From NCBI GenBank assembly GCA_008931825.1, contig QXVZ01000304.1:1-22151 (forward strand): a stretch of DNA of 22,151 nucleotides, in the 5' to 3' direction. A program made the position numbers and the translations under genes. The stretch's first letter is position 1. Each line of letters starts with the position of its first letter. A model generated the notes under the pieces. It searched no databases. It was not told the origin of the DNA and was given only the letters and a program-made list of their open reading frames with translations. This DNA is from Phallusia fumigata. Its lineage: Eukaryota > Chordata > Ascidiacea > Phlebobranchia > Ascidiidae. This document shows, piece by piece, positions 1-8,506 of this stretch.

Positions 1-31
1 TAAAGGCAGTAAGACGTGGCCAGAAAAATCT

Positions 32-90
32 GGACTGCGGTGGGATTCGAACCCACGACACATGCCTATTCAAGGCTGGCGTTAAATATG
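32..90 (-). repeat. tRNA-like 3' half (SINE-type fragment)
   Basis: Read on the minus strand, positions 56-40 form a perfect T-arm: a 5-bp GTGGG/CCCAC stem around the loop TTCGAAT, which contains a canonical Pol III B box. Bases matching an acceptor 3' side (CGCAGTC) follow, and a small GCCT/AGGC hairpin (64-76) lies where an anticodon arm would be. No complementary acceptor 5' strand and no A box are found further upstream (+ strand 90-125), so this is not a complete tRNA gene. The shape resembles a class II (Leu/Ser-like) tRNA, but the anticodon cannot be assigned. A 5'-truncated tRNA-derived SINE or tRNA pseudogene is the likeliest reading; a similar fragment lies near 17540. Confidence 0.45.
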
Positions 91-601
91 CACAAGCACA
101 CCATTCACAAGCAACAACTCTAAAACTGCATGAAATTTTCAAGTAGAAGTACAACTTTGAAAACTGCTGAACTGAAATGAAATTTTGCAGGATTCTATTA
201 TAAGGATTTTTTGTGAAAATGTACTTTATATCTGGAAAGAAACTCCTTATTTGTATCAAAAATCGTTAAAAAAAATTTAAAACGCGAAAAATGTTACGTG
301 CGTCAGCACATAAGACATCGCCGGTATGGGGTATCACATGTCGCACACGATTGTTTCCGAGGGCGATGGCTTATACTTTATGGTAACTTCAGTGTACAGA
401 AGGGCATTTGTGTACGACCTTACTGCCACGAAGGACGAGGGCCAGCAACCTTTTTGACCTATTGTGACTTCTCTCTTGTCAAGTTGCCGGTCCTATTGAA
501 TCTACTTGTATGACAGTGACGTGCGAAGCGCCACTTCAGCAAGCAAACTGGACGGTTTGTCGCCAAATATCAAGTTACACTCAATCATTTATTATGACAA
601 T
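91..601. other. Non-coding stretch, probably CLCN7 intron
   Basis: I see no exon here. In particular, nothing on the minus strand resembles the next CLC-7 exon, which would hold the GSGIP selectivity-filter region. The open frame at 298-513 on the plus strand has no family resemblance and no splice or promoter context. If CLCN7 continues leftwards, this stretch belongs to its fourth intron, which would be at least 1 kb long, against 111-194 bp for the first three. Confidence 0.4.
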
Positions 602-2053
602 ACATTGCGAAATGACGTGTGTATGATGTAAGGTTATTGTATCACTCTTGGTTTCACCTTTAGGAATCCCTTTATGATTTAATAGGCAGCAGCAGCAGCA
701 GCAGAAAGTTATTGTTAACATGTTGTCATATCAACACATTTTATTGGTCATTTATTCATTTTTACTTGTAATACATTACACACATACTTTCTATGTCGTA
801 TATTGTGAAATCATTAACACTGTAAACACACTTTGCAAATGGAAATAGCATTAAATGATCCATTAAAGTCAAAATCTTGTTTAGACAAATAGTAAGACCT
901 AATAAATGCTGTAATTCATGTTAAAAATAACTGTGAGCCAGCCAAACTTTCCATTACAGTATTTTTCGAGCAGAAGCATTTTACATTGTCAAATTAAACA
1001 TGTGACATGTACAAAAAAAGTAAACATGTTTCAATTTGCGATGCAGCGCGATTAATTTTGTAACCTTTCTCACCTTCTTCTACGACTGCCATTTTCAGGT
1101 CCATTAGCTGCATGATGGTAATGTTTATGACAACTGCAATAAGTCCAGTAGAAATACCGATCATCATGCAAATTACCCAACGCTGCAACTGAATCCATTT
1201 CCAATCCTGTGAAAGGATAATAAATTATGATACATTTAAATTCAATGATTTAAATGCAGGTAGTATTACATGCAAATCCTGTATAACTAAAAAGCAGATA
1301 TTTGTTCTCAAAAGTTTACCATAATAAAAGCACATTTGTACGAAAATATAAAAAATGTATGTCAAGATATGGTATTGGAATAAAAACAGTGAGAACATAC
1401 AGAATACGTCATTTTCCTTTCTTCTTCAATGTGTAGCTCATTTTCGATGTTATCATAATCCAAAGCCTAAGTAGTTTGGAAATGGTTAAAACAAGAAATA
1501 AAAATAAAAACACACAACAAATGTGCTGGCAATACAACACAAACAAGCTATTTTATTGACAGTTAGAAATAAAATACCTCAAAATCCACAGCTTTTCTTT
1601 GTCGAACGACATTGGCAACCTAAAAACAATTTTTTTTACAAGACACAATAACAAACATGTTTGGTATTTCCTGCCATTTTGGCAATTAAAAATCTGTTTT
1701 TTTTTGTGTTATCATGTAATCTGTTTTTATGATTACTGCTTTTTCAGCATGTTCTGATCAGAGAAGTGGTTTTCATCAAAACGTCAAAAATAATATTCTT
1801 ACATCATCAATGTCTTCTTTTATGGACTGGCTTGAGTCAATAAAAACAGTGTGAACTGATCTTATTCCACTACCACGACTGTTTGTGCTAATACTCGACC
1901 CAAATTCTTCATTAACGTTTTCCTCACTGTTGGTATGCAAAAGGTTGTCACTCTCGCTGCCATTTGGGGAGGTATTTATTCCTGTAGTGGATGTTCCAAC
2001 ATCCATAATGCATTTGATTATTTCTTTAAAACTTTTACATAAAAGTTTGTGGA
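602..2053. repeat. Direct duplication 1, left copy
   Basis: This segment is repeated in the same orientation at 2055-3444, with one N (2054) between the copies. From 1067 to 2052 the copies match base for base at a constant offset of 1392. From 602 to 1066 they are clearly related but divergent: there are many substitutions, a (CAG)6 run at 687-704 against a shorter CAG run in the other copy, and an insertion of several tens of bases around 925-990. The left copy ends at the N, as expected of a contig end. Unmerged haplotypes are the preferred explanation; a true tandem duplication is the alternative. Confidence 0.9.
1074..2006 (-). CDS. CLCN7: CLC-7-type Cl-/H+ exchanger, exons 1-4, left copy
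   Basis: Four minus-strand exons can be joined with AG/GT borders: 2006-1803 (68 codons from the first in-frame ATG), 1619-1578 (14 codons), 1466-1401 (22 codons) and 1206-1074 (44 codons plus one base). The first three junctions are all phase 0. The product begins a lysosomal CLC-7 antiporter. It has a Ser/Asn-rich cytosolic N-terminus, then the family signature LDYDNIEN followed by EEER, then RWVIC leading into the first membrane helix (about residues 114-136). Spacing from EEER to RWVIC equals that of vertebrate CLC-7. The N-terminus contains ESDNLL (residues 18-23), an acidic dileucine motif of the lysosomal sorting class. Everything after the first membrane helix (ion pathway, gating glutamates, CBS domains) is missing and should lie left of the window. 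These exons are identical to those at 2466-3398, so this is probably the same gene seen twice. Confidence 0.85.
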
Positions 2054-2054
2054 N
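2054..2054. other. Single N at a duplication junction
   Basis: One ambiguous base lies exactly where the left copy (ending 2053) meets the start of the right copy (2055, matching 602). It behaves like a token gap between two contigs rather than a base-calling ambiguity. Any open frame crossing it, such as a minus-strand extension upstream of the CLCN7 ATG in the left copy, is an artefact. Confidence 0.75.
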
Positions 2055-3444
2055 ACGTTGCGAAATGATGTGTGTATGATGTAAGGTTATTGTATCATTC
2101 TTGGTTTCACCTTTAGGAAACCCTCTATGATTTAATAGGACACTGCAGCAGAAAGTTGTTGTAAATATGTTGTCGTTATTATATGAAATATAAACACATT
2201 TTATTGGTCTTTTATTTGTTTTCACTTGTAATACATTACACACATACTTTGTATGTCATATATTGTGAAACCATTAAAACTGTAAACGCAAATGGAAATA
2301 GCATTAAATGATCTATTGAAGTCAAAATCTTTTAGACAAATAGGAAGACCTAATAAATGCTGTATTCATGTTAAAATAAATTCATGTTAAAAATTTGTAA
2401 ATTAAACATGTGACATGTACAAAAAATTTGCGATGCAGCCCAATTAATTCTGTAACTTTTCTCACCTTCTTCTACGACTGCCATTTTCAGGTCCATTAGC
2501 TGCATGATGGTAATGTTTATGACAACTGCAATAAGTCCAGTAGAAATACCGATCATCATGCAAATTACCCAACGCTGCAACTGAATCCATTTCCAATCCT
2601 GTGAAAGGATAATAAATTATGATACATTTAAATTCAATGATTTAAATGCAGGTAGTATTACATGCAAATCCTGTATAACTAAAAAGCAGATATTTGTTCT
2701 CAAAAGTTTACCATAATAAAAGCACATTTGTACGAAAATATAAAAAATGTATGTCAAGATATGGTATTGGAATAAAAACAGTGAGAACATACAGAATACG
2801 TCATTTTCCTTTCTTCTTCAATGTGTAGCTCATTTTCGATGTTATCATAATCCAAAGCCTAAGTAGTTTGGAAATGGTTAAAACAAGAAATAAAAATAAA
2901 AACACACAACAAATGTGCTGGCAATACAACACAAACAAGCTATTTTATTGACAGTTAGAAATAAAATACCTCAAAATCCACAGCTTTTCTTTGTCGAACG
3001 ACATTGGCAACCTAAAAACAATTTTTTTTACAAGACACAATAACAAACATGTTTGGTATTTCCTGCCATTTTGGCAATTAAAAATCTGTTTTTTTTTGTG
3101 TTATCATGTAATCTGTTTTTATGATTACTGCTTTTTCAGCATGTTCTGATCAGAGAAGTGGTTTTCATCAAAACGTCAAAAATAATATTCTTACATCATC
3201 AATGTCTTCTTTTATGGACTGGCTTGAGTCAATAAAAACAGTGTGAACTGATCTTATTCCACTACCACGACTGTTTGTGCTAATACTCGACCCAAATTCT
3301 TCATTAACGTTTTCCTCACTGTTGGTATGCAAAAGGTTGTCACTCTCGCTGCCATTTGGGGAGGTATTTATTCCTGTAGTGGATGTTCCAACATCCATAA
3401 TGCATTTGATTATTTCTTTAAAACTTTTACATAAAAGTTTGTGG
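2055..3444. repeat. Direct duplication 1, right copy
   Basis: This is the right-hand partner of 602-2053. Its first 400 bases (2055-2458) are a diverged version of 602-1066, shorter by several tens of bases. From 2459 to 3444 no difference from 1067-2052 was found. At 3445 it continues into unique sequence (GTGGT here, GTGGA in the left copy), so it reaches the native upstream region of CLCN7 and the left copy does not. Confidence 0.9.
2466..3398 (-). CDS. CLCN7: CLC-7-type Cl-/H+ exchanger, exons 1-4, promoter-side copy
   Basis: Exons lie at 3398-3195, 3011-2970, 2858-2793 and 2598-2466 with the same AG/GT borders as the left copy. They encode the same 148 residues plus one base of the next codon. 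The ATG at 3398 is the first in-frame Met; an in-frame TAA lies upstream near 3462, which supports it unless a further 5' exon is spliced on. The family exchanges 2 Cl- for 1 H+ on lysosomes and, in vertebrates, works with OSTM1. The acidic dileucine ESDNLL at residues 18-23 and the LDYDNIEN...EEER block (residues 84-98) support CLC-7 over CLC-6 or plasma-membrane CLCs. This copy is joined to unique upstream DNA and is the better gene model, but its downstream side runs into the N at 2054, so the reading to exon 5 must come through the left copy. Confidence 0.88.
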
Positions 3445-5940
3445 TAAAATAAAAAAGGTCTTTAGAAAGTTGTGCTTTGTAGATAATTTTGTCTGTAGAC
3501 AAAAATGAACACAGGTTAGTATTGACATGTATTTGAGTCCTCAAGAGGATTGTGATAAAAATACAAGCAACTGCCCTATCTACCAATCATGCACATCAAA
3601 TTTATTAAATATTCACATTTTACATTGCTTTTGGCTTACTTACTTATAAGGCCCTTTCCTTATTATCCTGTTGAATGACTGCCTAACAAAAAACCGACAC
3701 TGCTTTATTAAAAACTGACGTCCCACTTGACAATTAACTACAAAAACGACACAGTTAGCAGATTTTTTAGGTTTACTTTCATACAAAATTTTTATGCAGT
3801 GAAAACACTTATGGATGTTAACTGCATCAAAAACTGCATCAAACACGGTAAATGAGACATCAACAGCATCAGAAAAATACTAAAAAGCAACTACTGAAAA
3901 ACTCCTGCTTGCAGCAAAGATTCGAATAACGTTGGGGAAACCCCAAGTAATCACATGACGAAGGGAAATACTTTTTTACGATTAATTGTTTGTGAAAAGG
4001 GGTAATAAATGTTTGTTTTAAATCAAAACATAATGCCAACTTTAAAGTGTCTGTCATGATCAATGTTTATTTTTACCTAACCAGGGCATTAAAATTAGTT
4101 TTTTTGTGCACTTTTATTCTGTTTCGATTCGATACGTAGGTTTTATCATTAAATTACGTTTGACAGACTGAAGCATGGCCTGTGTGATTGGCTACAATAT
4201 TTTATAATTGCAGCAAGTTATAAAATCGTTATCAGCTTTTCATACTACTTTTAAACTACAGATTCATTTATTTTATACCAGACAAACACGTTAAACAACT
4301 ACCGCTACTGGGCGACAAAGATGCATTAGTTAAAACTGCGTTAATTTAAACCTAAAAGCATTTCTTCTTATGAGCTAGGAAAACTATGTGAAAATATACT
4401 TTTATGCTTAAGAGTGGGGGAGGAAGTCATTCGGCGACTCTTTAAATAAAAACAAAAAGAACTCGAACAAACCACTCATTGAAAAATATGTAAGAATGCC
4501 TTAAACATTTGGTGAGCATACTAATATGGGAATTGATATCAGGATCACAATCACCCTTTAACAGACCAGACAGCGTTGCGTATCATCGTAGCTATCCAGA
4601 TGTGACAAGAGAACAGCAGGCTTTTGCTAACATATTGACATATTGAAATGACACGTAAATTAATTTTCTGATGTAAACACTTAACTGTTAATTAATCCTA
4701 CACAATAATTAGTTGACCCTCACTTCGTACACAATTTTTCTGGCTCAATTCACCAGTAACTTAATATTTAAACTGTTGAAAAACAAGTGGTGTTTTGGTT
4801 TTGTCAGTAAAAATAAATGCAAACGTAATTTCAAAAAGTTCGAAATTTGGGAGAACAGTCTTAAATGTTTGCTATAATTTCGACGAAATTTTATTTTTCT
4901 TATGTGTGATACTGAATAATTCTGTTATCAATTAAAACGGTTCTCTGAAATTTCAAGATTTTCACTAAGTGATCGTTGATACACATTGTACAGTGATCGT
5001 TGATACACATTGTGGGTTTAGATATTGCTTACCCAGAACATTCTCATCAATGTCAAAAAGTTTTTATCTCACATCACAGGCATTTCGTTGGTTAATTTGC
5101 AAAACTGTTCACAGGTGCGTGAGTCAACGGCCACTATAGTTTTTTCTATACGGTTCCATGGTCTGGCGGCGACAAGTATGATTGATCTACTTTCGTCAGC
5201 CTTTTGTTTGACCTGCGGTCAGTCGATTAGGGAGAATTCTTTTATAGTTTGATCAGAGGACACCGAAAGTAGGTGATGAATAAATTAGGCAAATTTTATT
5301 TTAAATCTTGTGAAGCACGTTGATGGAAGAGAAGGACCAAACCTATGTATTATCACTTTTTAAAGTTTATGATCAAAAGTTAAAGTTTATGATATCTATA
5401 ACCGGCAGGTTTTTCCAAAACAGAACGTTTGAATTCATCACTTAGGTTCAACTGGCAATACCTATATTGTACATATAAACCATGTAAAAATTAGCCGTTG
5501 CAGCTAAAAACAAACTTACTGGCGACCAATATTTGCCTGCAGGTGTTTGAGGTAGAAACATAACGAGGCTATGTAGACAACCTGAGGAATTAGTAGACTG
5601 CCGATAGACACTTCGCGGTTGTAAGTAACCGCACAATTAGCTGCAAGCATAGGCTGTCTTTCTTAATTACAGTACAAAGTCGAGATACACAAGTCAGTTT
5701 TACAAGCCACAATCAAACAGAACAACATGCAAAACGTTTCAAAGCATGAAACATTAACTCTGCGAAAGTGGTAACATGACAGAATTTGCAGAACTTCTTG
5801 AAAATTTGTTGTTGTTAAAAGGTCTATGCGAAATAGTTAAAAGTTTTGCCTGCACAGTTGCCAAATTTTAGGTTTATTCTTTAAAAAAATAAACGTACAA
5901 GAAAACCCACAAAATAGCAAACTTACACCTCAAATGTTAC
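3445..5940. other. Non-coding region upstream of CLCN7
   Basis: This AT-rich stretch contains only short open frames with no recognisable family, splice pairing or coding look. It must contain the CLCN7 transcription start on the minus strand and perhaps a 5' untranslated exon, but I cannot place either. A small tandem repeat lies at 4968-5013. Nothing else stands out. Confidence 0.4.
4968..5013. repeat. Two-copy 24-bp tandem repeat
   Basis: A 22-base unit beginning AGTGATCGTT and ending CACATTGT occurs at 4968-4989 and again at 4992-5013. The copies are identical and separated by two bases (period 24). The repeated TGATCGTTGATA contains ATC/GAT half-sites, so it could be a doubled protein-binding site or a recent replication slippage. 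Only the repetition itself is seen directly. Confidence 0.85.
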
Positions 5941-6240
5941 AAACGCGCACCGAAAAAATGCCACGTAACTTAACAGATTTAATCCAAAAATAGGATGTAC
6001 TTTTAAAAATGTGTGCTGCGGTTCTGGATCACAAGTTGCGCGAAATGTTATTCCTAATCTCGCTGGATCCGCCGATTATTCGGTTCCGCTGCCTGAAATC
6101 AGTGGCCTTGGCGTTCCGGTTCACCGGGCAAGCGACTGCAATTGAACTCTTCTTGCCTTGGCAAACGTTATTTCAGCAGTTTACAGAACAGCAGGCGTGA
6201 TTCGCCTTGTGTAGTGAAGGACAAAACACAGTGTAGCTTT
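5941..6240. promoter_or_regulatory. CpG-dense patch, candidate promoter
   Basis: By hand count about 19 CpG dinucleotides fall in these 300 bases, against about 4 in the 600 bases just after SNUPN. The patch lies between the divergent CLCN7 and SNUPN genes, about 0.7-0.9 kb before the SNUPN start codon. In genomes with gene-body methylation, CpG survives at unmethylated promoters, so this is the best promoter candidate in the intergenic region. No TATA box is claimed. A short open frame at 6009-6200 lies inside it but has no family resemblance. Confidence 0.35.
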
Positions 6241-6860
6241 AGGTTTTTTAACAGTAGTGGCAAAAGTGGTGATTTCCTTAGTTTTACCTAGCATCGTAGA
6301 TTGTTTGTGCCATGATTTTGACCGTGTCATTGGGACATACATTGTAAAGCGTGACATGTGTTTTGGCGTTGCAAAGCAAATTTGCAATTCGTTAGTTTGC
6401 GTGCGTGATTTGAGTCAGAATGACAGATAGATGTAGAGGACTGCCAATTGGCTTATTTTCAGCCAAAAGCGTAAAATTCGGTCAAATTTTGGCATTTCGG
6501 TAAACGAAAACATTTTCTGCCGAATTAAGGTTTAAATTAAAAAAAATTTGGTAAACATTTATTAAAATCTGTGGTTTACTTCAGCACATTTTTGCTTTTA
6601 AAATGCTGTAGCCACAAGCCAATGTGTTACACTGTTATATTGGGGTTTTGGCCAAAAACAATTTGACATGGCAAACCTGGATATATTACATGTTTAGTAT
6701 TTCAGGTACAAGTGCAAATCAATATTAGCATGATTGGTGCTGTCAAAATTACATCTACTTGTTACCCAGTGTGTATATATGGGGAATCAACCTTTGCTAA
6801 AAGGTGGTAATTACATTACCTTAAAAACATGTGTTGGTAATAGTGGTATGTGACAGTTGT
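6241..6860. other. Non-coding leader or intron region before SNUPN
   Basis: I see no coding exon. The sequence is AT-rich and leads into a 3' splice acceptor at 6870-6871, so it is either the 5' intron of SNUPN or an outron removed by spliced-leader trans-splicing. No convincing paired 5' donor or first exon was identified. Confidence 0.35.
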
Positions 6861-6871
6861 AATTTTTGCAG
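6855..6871 (+). promoter_or_regulatory. 3' splice acceptor in the SNUPN 5' leader
   Basis: A T-rich run ends in TTTTTGCAG at 6863-6871, followed closely by a second AG at 6874-6875. It lies 42 bases before the likely SNUPN start codon (6914). It could accept an upstream 5' UTR exon or, in a tunicate, a spliced leader. Sequence alone does not separate the two. Confidence 0.5.
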
Positions 6872-6913
6872 GCAGCTGTTATAATTGATAACAGTTTTGA
6901 AATATTTTTTGAA

Positions 6914-7813
6914 ATGGACAACTTAGTTGAATCTCTTGGGGCATCTTTTCAAGTATCCAAGACTTCCAACAACATTTATGCCAGTCACCCCCGCTTCGAT
7001 CAGTACAAACAAAAAACTGCAAGGGATTCTGACCAAAATGTGCGCAGGGAAAAGTTTTTAGCCAAACAGAAAGAGCGACGATTCAATTATCAAAGTCATG
7101 TTCGTTGCTTGGCCCTGGATGAATGGGACAGTGAAGAGGATGACTCAGCGAATGTAGATCACATTGAGATGGACACATCAGATACTGTGCAAAAATTACC
7201 AAAACGATACAAGGATCAACTAATGTTGTCGGAGTGGTTAGTTGAGGTACCTAGTGATTTTGAACAAGAATGGGTGATGCGTATTTGTCCTCTCGGAAGA
7301 AGAAATTTGGTTGTTGCCTCAAGAAGTCGTACTTGTGCCTATTCGAAGTCTGGGTACTGTGTGCATACTTTTGCATCAGCATTACCTGGTGGTAGCTATG
7401 AAACCAACTCAGGGTACACAGTGCTTGACTGTGTTTTTAACGAATTGGAGAAAACTTTTTATGTATTGGATGTAATGTGCTGGAACGACCATCCCATGTA
7501 TGATAGTGAAACCGAATTTCGGCTTTTTTGGCTTCATGGCAAATTCTCAGAAACACCAGTGCTTTCAACATTCAGCAAAAACAATTCATTAAAGTTTGTT
7601 GTAGTTGAGAATTACCCTTGCCACAAAGAATCTATTTCTTCAGCCCTATCAACCACAGACATCGACAAAGTTGATGGTCTTTTGTTTTATCACAAGCGGA
7701 CACATTACACATTTGGTGCAACTCCCTTGGTTACATGGTTAAAAACCCACATGTTAAAAGACATGTTAGATATTTCTCTTCCTAACGCAAAAAACTTAGC
7801 AGTTAAAAACTGA
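6914..7813 (+). CDS. SNUPN: Snurportin-1, m3G-cap snRNP import adaptor
   Basis: This 299-residue protein binds the trimethylguanosine cap of spliceosomal snRNPs and links them to importin-beta for nuclear import. Residues 1-65 match the snurportin importin-beta-binding region: HPRFDQYK at 25-32, then an Arg/Lys-rich helix at 44-64. An acidic linker follows (72-92). The cap-binding domain runs from about 95 to 290 and includes QLMLSEWL (102-109), SKSGYCV (144-150), YVLDVMCW (183-190) and DGLLFYHK (254-261). W108 and W275 correspond to the tryptophans that hold the cap in the human protein. The frame opens about 48 bases earlier without a Met, but the ATG at 6914 aligns with the family start and lies just after a splice acceptor. 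The protein ends right after the cap-binding domain, about 60 residues shorter than the human one. The CDS has no intron, unlike the multi-exon vertebrate gene, and shows no break. Confidence 0.95.
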   Translation: MDNLVESLGASFQVSKTSNNIYASHPRFDQYKQKTARDSDQNVRREKFLAKQKERRFNYQSHVRCLALDEWDSEEDDSANVDHIEMDTSDTVQKLPKRYKDQLMLSEWLVEVPSDFEQEWVMRICPLGRRNLVVASRSRTCAYSKSGYCVHTFASALPGGSYETNSGYTVLDCVFNELEKTFYVLDVMCWNDHPMYDSETEFRLFWLHGKFSETPVLSTFSKNNSLKFVVVENYPCHKESISSALSTTDIDKVDGLLFYHKRTHYTFGATPLVTWLKTHMLKDMLDISLPNAKNLAVKN

Positions 7814-8506
7814 TTTTAAATGGTAAAGTTGGATTAGACAAATTAGACACTTCCTAAATAATTAGCAGTTAAATGTATAACATCTATATGTTTTTGTATC
7901 TAATGAGAGCCAAACTTGTAGCATATTTTGACTGTTGGTCATGGCTAGTGCCACAAATTTTTGTATTGTTGTTTCCAGGACAAAGCAAACTAGACTATGT
8001 TATTTCAGCATGTTTATTTAACGGTCTATGCTTGTGGCCTAGATACCTGACTTTCACTTTGCTGTCAATTGACTTGTATTGTTGACAGTCGACCAGCTGC
8101 TGCTTTTTGACGAATTCATAATGGATAAAACTAAACCCACACTAGCGAATGGGTAAGGATAGATCCAATACAGTTTGGAAAGAGCAACATATTGGCCCAA
8201 ATAAATTTATACCCCTTGTAGGTTGTTAAGGACAATGATATGTTTTTGAATTATGTATGTGTAAATGTGGATATGTATTATGGTAATCTACTGGTCTAAG
8301 CCAAACCCATGCAGCATGTAATGTCACAGGATGGTGATAACTACACTGCTTAAAATAGCCTACATGACCTTTAACCTAAATACCACATCTTCTATATTTG
8401 TCACAACTACAAGGATCGTTAACAAAAGAAATTTCTCACCACACAACTATTACCATGTTAAGATAAGTACAAAGTTAAATTATCGTTGTCACAATTTAGT
8501 GGTTTC
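7814..8506 (+). other. SNUPN 3' UTR and spacer
   Basis: No coding exon is seen. The region is strongly CpG-poor (about four CpGs in 7801-8400) and contains a candidate poly(A) signal at 8200. The short frame at 7873-8085 is hydrophobic but lies in the probable 3' UTR and matches nothing I know. Promoter or first-exon sequence for the next gene presumably lies in the last few hundred bases. Confidence 0.5.
8200..8205 (+). terminator. SNUPN: Candidate SNUPN poly(A) signal
   Basis: AATAAA lies 387 bases after the SNUPN stop codon. A T/G-rich stretch (TTGTAGGTTGTT) follows about 15-25 bases later, in the usual arrangement for cleavage and polyadenylation. It is the first canonical hexamer I noticed downstream of the gene. 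Confidence 0.5.

Noticed and set aside
298..513. 71-codon plus-strand open frame
   Set aside because: No family resemblance, splice context or promoter; it lies in the probable CLCN7 intron.
687..704. (CAG)6 run
   Set aside because: A short intronic microsatellite of different length in the other copy; not coding and not long enough to be notable beyond marking allelic difference.
1885..2079. Plus-strand open frame opposite CLCN7 exon 1
   Set aside because: It is an antisense shadow of the coding exon and also crosses the N.
1776..2243. 155-codon minus-strand frame running through the CLCN7 first exon
   Set aside because: It crosses the N at 2054 and joins two copies of a duplication; only the part from the ATG at 2006 to the donor at 1803 is supported.
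6009..6200. 63-codon frame in the CpG-dense patch
   Set aside because: GC-rich promoter-like sequence stays open by chance; no conserved features.
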